64,000 nt of DNA, from NCBI RefSeq assembly GCF_900109495.1, contig NZ_FOAA01000011.1, positions 1 to 64,000 of the forward strand, read 5' to 3'. A program made the position numbers and the translations under genes. This DNA comes from Ectothiorhodospira marina. GTDB lineage: Bacteria > Pseudomonadota > Gammaproteobacteria > Ectothiorhodospirales > Ectothiorhodospiraceae. Within the stretch, counting starts at the first letter, position 1. The number at the start of each line of letters is the position of its first letter. A model generated the notes under the pieces. That model did no database searches, was not told the origin of the DNA, and was given only the letters and a program-made list of their open reading frames with translations. Positions 34,854-43,125 of this stretch are shown one piece after another.

Positions 34854-35672
34854 TTGTTAGAGCCACTACCCCATACGAACGTTCTCCGGGAACTTGAAGT
34901 CTCATTGACTCATCGCTGCACACTCGCTTGCGGCGAGTGTGGCTTTTTCGTGCGTCAACAGCCCGTTCCCCATAAAGGCGTAGCACATGTCGCGATTACC
35001 GAGGGACTTGATCAACTGCTTCGGCTTGGCCTGGTCGTTCAGCGGCTTGTCATCGTAGGGGGGGAGCCAACCCTCGCAAGAGAGACACTAAGCGAGGTCT
35101 GTCGCTACGCCAGCGCTTGTGAAGGAATCCGAGAACTCGAATTAGTCACGAATGGCCTTAGTCCTGACCGCGTTGATGCAAGACTTCTGCATCAAGTGGA
35201 TCGGCTTGTGATCAGTGAGTACCTTGATGGCCCTGAGCTATTGGACACTTGGCGGGCGTGGGTTGAGATGGTCGCTCCCGAAACTGAGGTAATTGGCCGT
35301 CGCCATGCCACCTGGGATCAGTGGACGGGCGATGCGTGCGTGGAAGCCGACAAGGCGCTCGAGTTCTGGCGCTCCTGCTGGTATCGGAAGCACTGCATTA
35401 CCCTCGAACGTGGCTGCCTCTTTTCGTGCTCACGCATTGCCAAGCTTGGCAGAGACCACGAAGGGTTGCAGCTCAAGGAAGTCGTTAGCCTTGATGACGT
35501 TCGCGAGTGGCTCAATGCGGATCGTGCGCTACCCTCATGTATGACCTGCATCCCTATGATGGGTTTGCCGAGGGTGCCAGCAGGTGTTCAGCCTGATGAA
35601 CGCCTTGAGCGGCTTGCACCACGGGCGCTGCACATTTTGAAGAAGCGGCTGGAACGATCATGCTTGAAATGA
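34854..35672 (+). CDS. Radical SAM protein of a four-gene nucleotide-type operon
   Basis: A GGAG at 34845-34848 sets the TTG at 34854 as start. The 272-residue protein has the radical SAM cluster CTLACGEC (Cys22, 26, 29; CX3CX2C) after LELEVSLTHR, then VIVGGEPTL (the GGE SAM-binding motif) and LELVTNG. A second set of cysteines in the C-terminal third (CWYRKHC, GCLFSC, CMTC) suggests an auxiliary iron-sulfur cluster as in SPASM-type enzymes. Its last 13 bases overlap the kinase gene. The operon (kinase, HAD phosphatase, uracil-phosphoribosyltransferase-like) suggests it modifies a base, nucleoside or sugar. Substrate unknown. Confidence 0.88.
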   Translation: MLEPLPHTNVLRELEVSLTHRCTLACGECGFFVRQQPVPHKGVAHVAITEGLDQLLRLGLVVQRLVIVGGEPTLARETLSEVCRYASACEGIRELELVTNGLSPDRVDARLLHQVDRLVISEYLDGPELLDTWRAWVEMVAPETEVIGRRHATWDQWTGDACVEADKALEFWRSCWYRKHCITLERGCLFSCSRIAKLGRDHEGLQLKEVVSLDDVREWLNADRALPSCMTCIPMMGLPRVPAGVQPDERLERLAPRALHILKKRLERSCLK

Positions 35673-36256
35673 GAACTCGTGAAGAGCGAACGCAGGGCTT
35701 TTGTGCATGCGTTAGTGGCGTACCCGGGGTAGGTAAGACCACACTATTGGTTGAGCACACTGCCCGTCACCCGTTTGATTGGCAGATCACAGGCTCGTCC
35801 GTGATCAAATCCCTTATTGCCCCAACGACATTTACCGATTTCGACACTTGGCCTGAATGGCGTCGGGAAAAAATACGTGAATCGTCAATCCTTAACCTAA
35901 ATGGTATCCGCGGGGAGTGCCCAGGTCGCCTTGTCCTAGATGGCCATTTCACTCTGCGGAATCGGGTTACGGGTACAATAGAGCCGATATTTACACCCAG
36001 TGACAAGTCCTTCTTCGATGCACTGATTTTCATTGAAGCAGAACCTTGCCAGATACTAGAGTGGAGAGCGCGGGATGCTCGTTGCCGTTTGGGTGAGGAG
36101 GTGACGGGGATTGATCAGCATCAATCTCTGGAAAAGCTGGTTGCCACTCAGCTAGCTAGAGAGATGAATGTTCCGCTGCTTGTAATTAATGAAACAAATC
36201 TGGAGGCGCGTCTTGGCGCGCTCTCTGCGTTTCTCAATAAGGTCTGTCCACTATGA
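35660..36256 (+). CDS. P-loop kinase-like protein
   Basis: This 198-residue protein has a Walker A motif GVPGVGKTT near residues 19-27, and a pattern like small-molecule kinases: a substrate-region strand CPGRLVLDGHFTLRNR, an arginine-rich lid RARDARCRLGEEVTG, and an adenine-binding-type C-terminal strand PLLVINETN. It resembles AAA_18/adenylate-kinase-like P-loop proteins more than motor ATPases, so phosphorylation of a small molecule such as a nucleoside or nucleotide is a reasonable guess. It overlaps the upstream gene by 13 bases and the next by 4. Confidence 0.82.
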   Translation: MLEMRTREERTQGFCACVSGVPGVGKTTLLVEHTARHPFDWQITGSSVIKSLIAPTTFTDFDTWPEWRREKIRESSILNLNGIRGECPGRLVLDGHFTLRNRVTGTIEPIFTPSDKSFFDALIFIEAEPCQILEWRARDARCRLGEEVTGIDQHQSLEKLVATQLAREMNVPLLVINETNLEARLGALSAFLNKVCPL

Positions 36257-36963
36257 GAAGCCTCGATGACGATCTTGTTGATCAGCTGTTGCCGGTTGAA
36301 GAAATAAAGACCGCTCTCGTGCTCGACGCTGATCGTACGTTGACGCAGATCGACACCGGGAGAGCTGTCGGCCATGCGCTTGCACTCAATTCTGAAATTC
36401 GTTCAATCTTTGAGCTTCAGGGTTACTCCAGTGGAGCATTCCTAGCGACAGCTCGCGCTTGGGGGCGTATTCCTGAACAACACTACATGGTCGAGATCGA
36501 GCGCGTCGCTAAAGAATGCATTCTCTACCCTTTCTGGACAAGCCTCTTGCCCAGAGTCGCTGGCTTTGTGCAAGTTGTTGTTGTTACATCCGGCATTCCC
36601 CAGCTATGGAAGCGAGTCCTCGAAATCGCCGGTCTGCCATGGATTACAGTCATTGGGGGCTGTCGTTTTGGGACAGATAGCTATTTCGTCTGTCCCGAAG
36701 GGAAGGCTCGCCTCGTAAGGTGCTTAAAGCAGCGAGGGGTTCATGTTATTGCTGCCGGGGACAGTGTCATCGATCTTCCTATGTTATTGGCCGCAGATAA
36801 AGGTTTCATCGTTCCAGATCTTAAGGGCAGTCCCCGGCTCTTTCAGTCCCTAGATGGACTCGACCACAGTTTGAGGCACTTGGCTGTTGATGATCGCAGC
36901 TTCGCTATTCCTCGAGTAGAAAGTCAGGAGTTTTTATCCGATCTCATGGAGCAACGATGCTAA
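36253..36963 (+). CDS. HAD-family phosphatase (SerB-like)
   Basis: This 236-residue protein has all four HAD motifs: motif I LVLDADRTLT (nucleophile Asp of DADRT), motif II VVVTSG, motif III Lys in EGKARLVRCL, and motif IV AAGDSVIDLPML. The cap between motif I and II is helical, as in phosphoserine-phosphatase-type (HAD-IB) enzymes. It would dephosphorylate a small phosphate ester. The start overlaps the kinase stop (ATGA), and the end overlaps the phosphoribosyltransferase start by seven bases, so translation is coupled. Confidence 0.85.
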   Translation: MRSLDDDLVDQLLPVEEIKTALVLDADRTLTQIDTGRAVGHALALNSEIRSIFELQGYSSGAFLATARAWGRIPEQHYMVEIERVAKECILYPFWTSLLPRVAGFVQVVVVTSGIPQLWKRVLEIAGLPWITVIGGCRFGTDSYFVCPEGKARLVRCLKQRGVHVIAAGDSVIDLPMLLAADKGFIVPDLKGSPRLFQSLDGLDHSLRHLAVDDRSFAIPRVESQEFLSDLMEQRC

Positions 36964-37565
36964 TCGACAATACCGCGACTTCAGTCATGCGTCTCGCTGT
37001 TGACCGTACACGCCAGGGCGCCGTGACGGGGCCAGAACTCGCCAATGCGCACCGCAACGTCGGGCGCTTACTCGCTGCTGATATAGCTAATCAGTTGGCG
37101 ATAGAGGAATGTATCATCGAGCACAGCACGGGCCCCAGGCAAGACGGCGTACGTCTGCTCAAAACAAGCCAGCCTGTCGTGGTGCCCCTGATGAGGGCAG
37201 GGCTCTTCGTTGCCGAAGGTATTTGGGAAATGCTTCCGGGAGCGGCGTTAATGCCATGGTTCCCAAACACAACTGCCATACCTACGCTTCCTAGCGAACG
37301 CCCAACGATCCTTGTTGATGCTGTTATCAACTCAGGCCGGTCTATGCAACTGGCCCTTGATGCCCTGAAAGAAAGGGGTAGTCAGAACATCATCGTGGCA
37401 ACGCTTGTAGGATACCGGCCTACCCTGGAAGCTATGGCAGAGGGAAATCCAACTGTGACATTCGTCGCTGGTCGTGCCTCAGATAGGTCATATTGCGGAA
37501 GGGGTGGGACCGACACGGGGGCCCGACTTTTTGGGACAATGAGTTGGGAAAACGAAAATATATAA
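36957..37565 (+). CDS. Uracil-phosphoribosyltransferase-like protein
   Basis: This 202-residue protein follows the UPRTase (Upp) fold: QPVVVPLMRAGLFVAEGI, the PRPP-binding loop ILVDAVINSGRSM, and the C-terminal uracil-loop-like GGTDTGARLFGT that matches GxGDxGDRxFGT of Upp with changes. The altered PRPP loop (DAVINSGRS instead of DPMLATGGS) and the modified uracil loop suggest a different base or a reverse reaction. It ends the four-gene operon. After its stop come mobile-element remnants. Confidence 0.85.
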   Translation: MLIDNTATSVMRLAVDRTRQGAVTGPELANAHRNVGRLLAADIANQLAIEECIIEHSTGPRQDGVRLLKTSQPVVVPLMRAGLFVAEGIWEMLPGAALMPWFPNTTAIPTLPSERPTILVDAVINSGRSMQLALDALKERGSQNIIVATLVGYRPTLEAMAEGNPTVTFVAGRASDRSYCGRGGTDTGARLFGTMSWENENI

Positions 37566-37626
37566 GAATCTGTGCAGCAACAGGCCTGAGGTCGGTCTTG
37601 GGGCGAGCATCTTACATAGTGAGGCA

Positions 37627-37650
37627 GGGACAGGCATGATTTAAAAAGCG
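37627..37650 (+). repeat. RAYT-linked repeat motif, copy 1
   Basis: GGCATGATTTAAAAAGC preceded by GGGACA. The same motif occurs at 42348 and 42912 next to RAYT sequences, and in altered form at 29641. It lies about 170 bases before the group II intron 3' part. Confidence 0.75.
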
Positions 37651-37820
37651 GTGGTGAAGCTGGAAGCACTGCTACCCTGGAATATGCAGTTGCCGGCTTC
37701 GAAGGCGGCCTAATTCCAATCCCGCAAGGGGGGCGGTTTATGGGCGTGTCTTTGCGTCGGAGAACGCCAACAACAGCAGCATCCTGATCCGACGGGCAGT
37801 GCTCCGGGAACAGTGCTGCC

Positions 37821-38126
37821 ATGCGCCGCAAGGAGTGGATCAAGGAGTGGATCAAGGGCCATCGGCATTTGCCGGGGCGCGGATTCATCCGGGAGTTGAA
37901 CCGGAGACTGGTGGGGCACTACAACTACTATGGGCTGCGCAGCAACGAGCAGGTGTTGCACAGCTTCTATCAGTGGGCGATCAGCTGTGCTTTCAAGTGG
38001 CTGAATCGTCGCGGTGGCAAGCGGAGCAGCTTCACTTGGGCCCAGTTCAACCGGGCCCAGAAGCGGTTGGATGTCGTCTTCCCCCGAACTACGGAGCGAC
38101 AGCGCGAGCATGTGGCCTTTACATAA
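37821..38126 (+). pseudogene. Group II intron reverse transcriptase/maturase, C-terminal fragment
   Basis: About 101 codons remain of a protein normally over 400 residues. The fragment carries RHLPGRGFIRELNRRLVGHY, NYYGLRSN, FKWLNRRGGKRSSFTWAQF and ends REHVAFT, all of the maturase/thumb end of intron-encoded proteins. The catalytic YADD domain is missing. The sequence before 37810 does not match the family, so the breakpoint lies near there. Confidence 0.88.
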
Positions 38127-38238
38127 GGGAGCGTCCGTCGCGAAAGCGAGTACAACCGAGCCGCGAGGAACCGGATGCGGGAAAACTGCACGTCCGGGAC
38201 TGTGACAGGGGGGGGCGCCGGCTAACCGGCGTCCCTAC
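38127..38238 (+). ncRNA. Group II intron 3' end (domains V and VI), remnant
   Basis: After the maturase stop comes a domain V-like hairpin CCGGATGCGGGAAAACTGCA...GTCCGG with a GAAA-type loop, and then a domain VI-like hairpin (GGCGCCGG-CTAA-CCGGCGTC) that ends at CTAC, a proper AY 3' end. The boundary at 38238 is an estimate. Confidence 0.65.
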
Positions 38239-38430
38239 GGCGGATGCCTCAATGAGAGGAGCGATCGCGTGACCACTAAATTCAGGGGCAGTGGATAGGC
38301 ACTCTTGAGTTTTTAATCGTGACCGGCTTGCCGACTACCAGTAACCAATGGGTCTGAGCGGTTACACAAAATTATTTACAGTCTCAACAGCACTCCTGCA
38401 TCATTATTGCAAAGTACATGGCAGTTGATG

Positions 38431-40347
38431 TCAGTCGATATCTGCGATATAAATCTTTGCTTTCCTTGTCAGTTCTCTAGATTCAACTCGATCATCGATA
38501 GATGTCTTAACGATAGACTCAACTTTTTTCTTCTTTGATTTGTCCTTCGGTATAGGTAGTACGAGTTCAAGAACCCTTTTCCCGATGGAGTCAATGATAT
38601 CTTGGGTGAATCGCTTTGACTGGATTTGGTCAATGACCGGCTTTGATGAAAGTGCAGCTAAAAGCAAGTATGGTGAAATAACCGTCTCATCCTTGACCCG
38701 GATTTTATACAGGTGGCTCTGGTAAACTATTTTTTCATCATACTTCGTGACGTATGCACATGTTCCGATCAAGTAAGTGCCATCTTTCACCATGAGAATA
38801 TCGCCAGCTCGCACATCCTGCTTCTTTGATAGCTTTTGATAGATAGCTTCTGAGAGACCGTGCTTTGGATCTGTCTTAAGTTCCCAGTTTGAGATATCAG
38901 AAGTCCTTACAAAGGGAATCGTGCCAGTACCATATGCGAGTTTGCCAACTTCATCGCCGACTTTTATTTCAACCACGCCTTGCTCTACCAGGTCTCCCAG
39001 GCAAATTAAGTCATGGGTTTTTTTCATGAGATTCAAAGCTTCGACGGGTTCAGGGTTGTAGTATCTCGGAGCGAGAACGTTTCCTCTGATGTCTGAAGTT
39101 GTCAGATAGTACCCTAAATGGGATTCACCATTACTTGGTTTTTTCTTGGTTCTAAAGTTATCCAGAATAATAGGCAAGTCATCATGCGGGATGTTGTTGC
39201 CCCTACTATCGTGACCACACCACTTTGCCTCAGCCATAAAAATCTTATGGTCGTCATTTGCTTCTGACTTCTTAGTCGCGAGCATCAAGCAGGTCTTAGT
39301 ATGAGTGCCACCTTTTCCAGAGGTTTTAAATAGATTCTCTGGCATACCGGCTACAGCATCAATTCGGGCATGTTCAAGCAAATATTGAACTACGTAACTT
39401 CCGGTTGAACTTGATAGCATGCTTTCGGGTACGACTACGCCCATTCTGCCACCAGGTTTCAGTAGTTTAAGGCATAACTCAATGAAAAGAATTTGAGGAG
39501 TCGGGTTCGTTGCAAGCTTCTCTGATTTCACACATCGACCAGTTTTCTTATCCAGCGTCCAACGATGAGCCAAATCAAATTGGCGTTTCGCATCGTCGCT
39601 ACCAATTTTTATTTTTGAGCCGAAAGGGGGGTTGGCGAGGACAACATCAAAATGCTCGTCTAGCTCAAACGGGATTGGATCTCCGTTACGGTCCTTCCTT
39701 TCAATTGAGTCGGCGCAAACAACATTACTCTCTCCGAAGGTTGAAAGAGCGATATGGGTGTTTGCTAATTTCGATAGGTATGTGTCCTTCTCAATACCGT
39801 AAAGTGCAGCGTTGATGTCAGAATGCGATACGCCGTTTGCTCTCATATGTCGAGCTGAGTAGCTAAGGAAGCTTCCCGCCCCGCATGCAGGGTCGATTAT
39901 CTTCTCGCCCTTTTGGGGAGCAATGGCATCCACCAGCCAGGATACAGCTCCTGTGGGTGTAAAAAACTGACCCTCTGCGCCTCGTGCATCGGAGCTAACA
40001 AACGCCTGATATAGCTCACTGAGAGGATCGTTGCGAGGGTCGTCTAAATCAACTTCTGACAAAGTGTCGTGGATAAAACCAATTGATGCAGGATCAAGCA
40101 AAAACTGCTCGTCATCAGAGAAGATCGACTGGACCTGAGACTTTATGTCAGTGAAAGCGTCATGGTATAGCCTAGCCAGGCTTTCATTGTCGGATCGATT
40201 AATGCCTATTTCCGGATAATTAACCTTGCAAAACAGGCACTTGACCACCTCATGCATTAGCGATTTGTCCCTAGTGATACCAATTGCCTTGCCTGCCAGG
40301 TAATTTCGAATCTCGCGAAATGCCACGTTTAATGCTTTTTTAGTCAA
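38431..40347 (-). CDS. Restriction-modification DNA methyltransferase with fused specificity domain (M.S)
   Basis: The TTG at 40347 has GAGGG in front of it and gives 638 residues. The HsdM-type N6-adenine methylase core shows GQFFTPTGAVSWLV (residue 126 on), motif I DPACGAGSF (152-160) and motif IV NPPFG (239-243). From about residue 430 to 600 there is one target-recognition domain of the HsdS type (VRTSDISNWEL, VRAGDILMVKDGTYLIG, YLLLAALSSKPV). So methylation and recognition are in one chain, as in some type II and type IIG systems. It is the third gene of a C-R-M operon, 38 bases after the nuclease gene. AT-rich relative to the host. Confidence 0.88.
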   Translation of the reverse strand: MTKKALNVAFREIRNYLAGKAIGITRDKSLMHEVVKCLFCKVNYPEIGINRSDNESLARLYHDAFTDIKSQVQSIFSDDEQFLLDPASIGFIHDTLSEVDLDDPRNDPLSELYQAFVSSDARGAEGQFFTPTGAVSWLVDAIAPQKGEKIIDPACGAGSFLSYSARHMRANGVSHSDINAALYGIEKDTYLSKLANTHIALSTFGESNVVCADSIERKDRNGDPIPFELDEHFDVVLANPPFGSKIKIGSDDAKRQFDLAHRWTLDKKTGRCVKSEKLATNPTPQILFIELCLKLLKPGGRMGVVVPESMLSSSTGSYVVQYLLEHARIDAVAGMPENLFKTSGKGGTHTKTCLMLATKKSEANDDHKIFMAEAKWCGHDSRGNNIPHDDLPIILDNFRTKKKPSNGESHLGYYLTTSDIRGNVLAPRYYNPEPVEALNLMKKTHDLICLGDLVEQGVVEIKVGDEVGKLAYGTGTIPFVRTSDISNWELKTDPKHGLSEAIYQKLSKKQDVRAGDILMVKDGTYLIGTCAYVTKYDEKIVYQSHLYKIRVKDETVISPYLLLAALSSKPVIDQIQSKRFTQDIIDSIGKRVLELVLPIPKDKSKKKKVESIVKTSIDDRVESRELTRKAKIYIADID

Positions 40348-40385
40348 CGCTACACCCTCATTTCATGATCTGTTAGCGAGACACT

Positions 40386-41534
40386 TTACAACAGATCATG
40401 AAAATCTTGAAGGTTTATTAAATTCCTTTGCACCATTCGCTTGCAGGTACCGGCAATTAACCCTCGGGTTTCATCCACGCTGAGGCTCCCTTGAATGCGG
40501 TTGCCGTCGTACGATATCCAACTAATGTTTGACCCAACATGGCGACCTCCAGCTTTCAGAGGCGTCATATGCCCTACTTGGAATTGAGACTCACCATGGC
40601 CACCTCGCCCCAATAGTTCAGAGAATTGAAGTGGCTTGAAGGTGATTGGGCATACCGTAGGTTCCTGATCGAAAAAGAGCCCCGATATAATTAAATCCCT
40701 CTTGCCTGCTTCTGGGAACCCCTCAAAATGTGCTACATCAGAGAGTAGCTTTTTCTCGACTGACCAGCATTCCTCGATAGAGGCGCGTTGAAAATCGACA
40801 TACACACATTCCCATCGCTTAGCACGGTTAGTCTGAACCTCGCCAGTTTGCGACCTGTCCGTTTTATAGCTTTTGGTTTTGATTTTTTTGGCCAGGTCCG
40901 AGGATAGTAGTGGATAGATAATGGGTCTCGCTTTTGCGAGCCATGACGCGTCATTTAATCCGGTTAGTTTAACGTTATCGGCTATATGGATAGGCGCTGA
41001 CGCAGGGTTATAGTAGGTAAAAACATGTTCGTATGAGACACCTCTCTGCACTTTAGAAAATAGTTTTAAGAGCATCAAGTGGGGGGGGGAGTTTGCCAGC
41101 AATTCTACGCATTTGCACAATATGTTATAGCATTCATTGAAAGTGGATGCTCGATCATCTTCGCCCGGAGCAAATATTCCCTGGTAATTTTGGAAGCTGC
41201 CAGGTCTTGTTTTGGTTATCGACCCAGGAACCCATCTTGTTTTCATCTTGGTGGAAGTTATTTTGAGGTTGGTCAATTCAATACAGAATGCGAATCTTCC
41301 CAAGCAAGCCATTGCATACTTGAATTCGCCTGGATTCATCGTCCTTTTTAAGGAATCCAAGCCGCTTCTCAATGGTTCTTCGCATGAGTTGATATTTTCT
41401 CCTAGATGAGCCATCAAGCGTCCAAACGCGAAATTTGGTGCTCGATTTCCTATAGATTGACCCCCAAATGCATCGCTAACAGTCTCGAGCTCTAACTCTG
41501 TGAATTCCCTATGCAACCATTCCTTAATGCTCAT
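40386..41534 (-). CDS. Putative HNH restriction endonuclease
   Basis: This 382-residue protein has an HNH-like beta-beta-alpha-metal site near its C-terminus: QVGHMTPL (His322), SNISW (Asn336) and GNRIQG (Asn345), about 27 residues after CPITFKPL. The first 290 residues are of no family I recognise and may form the DNA-recognition part. It lies between the C-protein gene (11 bases before) and the methylase gene (38 bases after), which makes it the likely restriction enzyme. The ATG follows a clear AGGAG. Recognition sequence unknown. Confidence 0.78.
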   Translation of the reverse strand: MSIKEWLHREFTELELETVSDAFGGQSIGNRAPNFAFGRLMAHLGENINSCEEPLRSGLDSLKRTMNPGEFKYAMACLGRFAFCIELTNLKITSTKMKTRWVPGSITKTRPGSFQNYQGIFAPGEDDRASTFNECYNILCKCVELLANSPPHLMLLKLFSKVQRGVSYEHVFTYYNPASAPIHIADNVKLTGLNDASWLAKARPIIYPLLSSDLAKKIKTKSYKTDRSQTGEVQTNRAKRWECVYVDFQRASIEECWSVEKKLLSDVAHFEGFPEAGKRDLIISGLFFDQEPTVCPITFKPLQFSELLGRGGHGESQFQVGHMTPLKAGGRHVGSNISWISYDGNRIQGSLSVDETRGLIAGTCKRMVQRNLINLQDFHDLL

Positions 41535-41545
41535 TATAACTCCTG

Positions 41546-41779
41546 CTAATTGTCGTTAGAATAAGTCGTTTGTATCAGCTCAACCGGAGTCACATCTAAC
41601 GCTTCTGCGAGTTTGAAGATGTTATTCAGGCTGATGTTGCGCTTGCCTCTTTCTACGCTGGAAACGTATGTGCGATCTAGCCCAGAACGCTCAGCCAGCT
41701 GCTCCTGAGTCATCCCGGTAAGCAGGCGAATTCGTTTGAGGTTTTCGCCAAAAACTTGGCTTGGTTCGGTGCTGGCCAC
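41546..41779 (-). CDS. Restriction-modification controller (C) protein
   Basis: This 77-residue XRE-type helix-turn-helix protein (FGENLKRIRLLTGMTQEQLA, SGLDRTYVSSVERGKRNIS, ALDVTPVELIQT) has the size and sequence pattern of C proteins that delay restriction enzyme expression after the genes enter a new host. Start GTG with AAGGAG upstream. Two C-box repeats lie 45-71 bases upstream, so it likely activates and then represses its own operon. Confidence 0.9.
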   Translation of the reverse strand: MASTEPSQVFGENLKRIRLLTGMTQEQLAERSGLDRTYVSSVERGKRNISLNNIFKLAEALDVTPVELIQTTYSNDN

Positions 41780-41824
41780 GACCGTCCTCTCCTTGAAATG
41801 CTTTTTTGATTCTCAGTGTTTGAA

Positions 41825-41850
41825 GCTTATGAGTCCACGGACTATGAGTC
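41825..41850 (-). promoter_or_regulatory. C-boxes upstream of the C-R-M operon
   Basis: Read on the minus strand there is GACTCATAGTC (41850-41840), a perfect GACT-N3-AGTC C-box, then CGTG, then GACTCATAAGC (41835-41825), a weaker second box. The tandem boxes with a short spacer are the operator of C-protein systems, with a strong distal and a weak proximal site. Confidence 0.85.
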
Positions 41851-41896
41851 ACATATGATGGGGTTGGTCACTCTAAACAAAGTAAGGGACAGGCAG

Positions 41897-42280
41897 TGCG
41901 CCGGGATAAGCTGGCGAGAGATTGGAGGTGCAAATCCTCTACCCGGTAAGGTGTAGCGAACCGCCGGGAGCCCGAGTCATGGGCGGCTGCTCGCGAGGGC
42001 AGGGGCTAAACGTTGACAGGGGAACATACAGGCTCGGTATTGAGCTCGGAAATCAAGGTTGGGAATGCTGACCGCGTTATCTGATCGGGAAAGCAAAACT
42101 GCCAGCTGCGCTAGACGCGAGCAGCGGGCAGATTCCCCGGAGTCGTAGACCCGGAGCATGTGTGGATGTCTCTCGTACGGAACCTGGGAGACCTCGTGCG
42201 CGAGGCAGCGATGCCGCTCCTTGCCCAAGGTGAAGAACCGATTGGCAAGCAGAGCGTGACGAGGAGTCGCATGAGGCAGC
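41897..42280 (+). ncRNA. Group II intron 5' part, remnant
   Basis: The segment begins GTGCGCC, the group II intron 5' start. It shows domain I-like parts such as TGCAAATCCTC...GGTGTAGCGAACC, AGGGCAGGGGC and GGAACCTGGGAGACCTC, and breaks off near AGCGTGACGAGGAGTCGC. There is no reverse transcriptase after it. The 3' part of a group II intron lies upstream at 37821-38238 in the same orientation, so the parts are in swapped order. Confidence 0.65.
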
Positions 42281-42347
42281 ATGAGGCAGCATGAGGCAGG
42301 GACAAACGAGCATGAGGCAGGACACATGAGACACACATGAGACAGGG
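42277..42347 (+). repeat. Decayed tandem CATGAGGCAG repeats
   Basis: Three adjacent copies of GCATGAGGCA are followed by diverged versions (CATGAGGCAGG, CATGAGACA, CATGAGACAGG). They join the broken end of the group II intron to the RAYT-linked motif and look like slippage products of the sequence that precedes that motif. Confidence 0.7.
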
Positions 42348-42895
42348 ACAGGCATGATTTAAAAAGCGAACTCTAGGTGTATTGTTTGGGTTTTCAGTCA
42401 GAAGATAGTGTCGATCATGCCGTCATAGTGCATTTATTGAATAGAAAGTTTTCTATTCGGCCTTGCAAGTTGATAGGTGGGATATTTTGGCAATAGGACT
42501 TCCGCCACATCTGCGTGGAGTGACCGGTTTGAACGCGTGATGACGGTATTTCGGGTGGTCAGGTAATAATCGGTGGTTGGAACAGTCGCCTTGCTTCGCT
42601 GATACCCTTCACGAACTTGCGCTCGAATGTTGCAATCGTCTGTTTCAGCTTCTCTACCGAGCCTAGCATGACAGGTGTTTTTATTATCGCCTCACCACGT
42701 AGGTGGTCTATCAGGCGATGGGGGGCAAGATGGAGGCGTTCCAGGATGGGCGGTGCGGCCGCGTGGATGGAGCCGCGTTTGCTTTCACGGATTTCCCGAC
42801 CGGTCCAGTCGACCGGTTCCAGATAGTCGGGGAGGGTGAAGCCAAATACTGTTTGGGTGCGGGTCATGGCGTTGTGGGACCAGTCTCATCAAAGA
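42348..42895 (-). pseudogene. Truncated duplicate of the RAYT 3' half and flank
   Basis: This stretch repeats 42912-43455 in order at an offset of 564 bases, with scattered substitutions. Its minus-strand frame at 42559-42867 gives 102 residues (FTLPDYLEPVDWTGREIRES to the end LFQPPIIT) that match the last hundred residues of the intact RAYT protein. The HUH nuclease part is missing, so it cannot act as a transposase. Confidence 0.9.
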
Positions 42896-42911
42896 GGACA
42901 CAACAAGGCTG

Positions 42912-42934
42912 GGACAGGCATGATTTAAAAAGCT
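42912..42934 (+). repeat. RAYT-linked repeat motif, copy 3
   Basis: GGCATGATTTAAAAAGC preceded by GGGACA, about 190 bases beyond the stop of the intact RAYT gene. Another copy lies at 42348-42370. Its fixed position relative to the RAYT gene suggests it is a terminal element recognised by the transposase. Confidence 0.75.
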
Positions 42935-43125
42935 AATTCTAGGTGCATTGTTTGGGTTTTCAGTCAGAAGATAGTGTCGATCATGCCGTCATAGCGCATG
43001 TATGGAGTAGAAAGCTGTCTACTCGGCGTTGCAAATTGATAGGTGGGATATTTTGACAATAGGACTTCCGCCACATCTGCGTGGAGTGGCTGGTTTTGAA
43101 CGCGTGATGACGGTATTGCGGGTGG

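Noticed and set aside
42277-42347. CATGAGGCAG repeats considered as CRISPR or iterons
   Set aside because: No spacers, quick decay of the unit, and no replication gene; more likely slippage.
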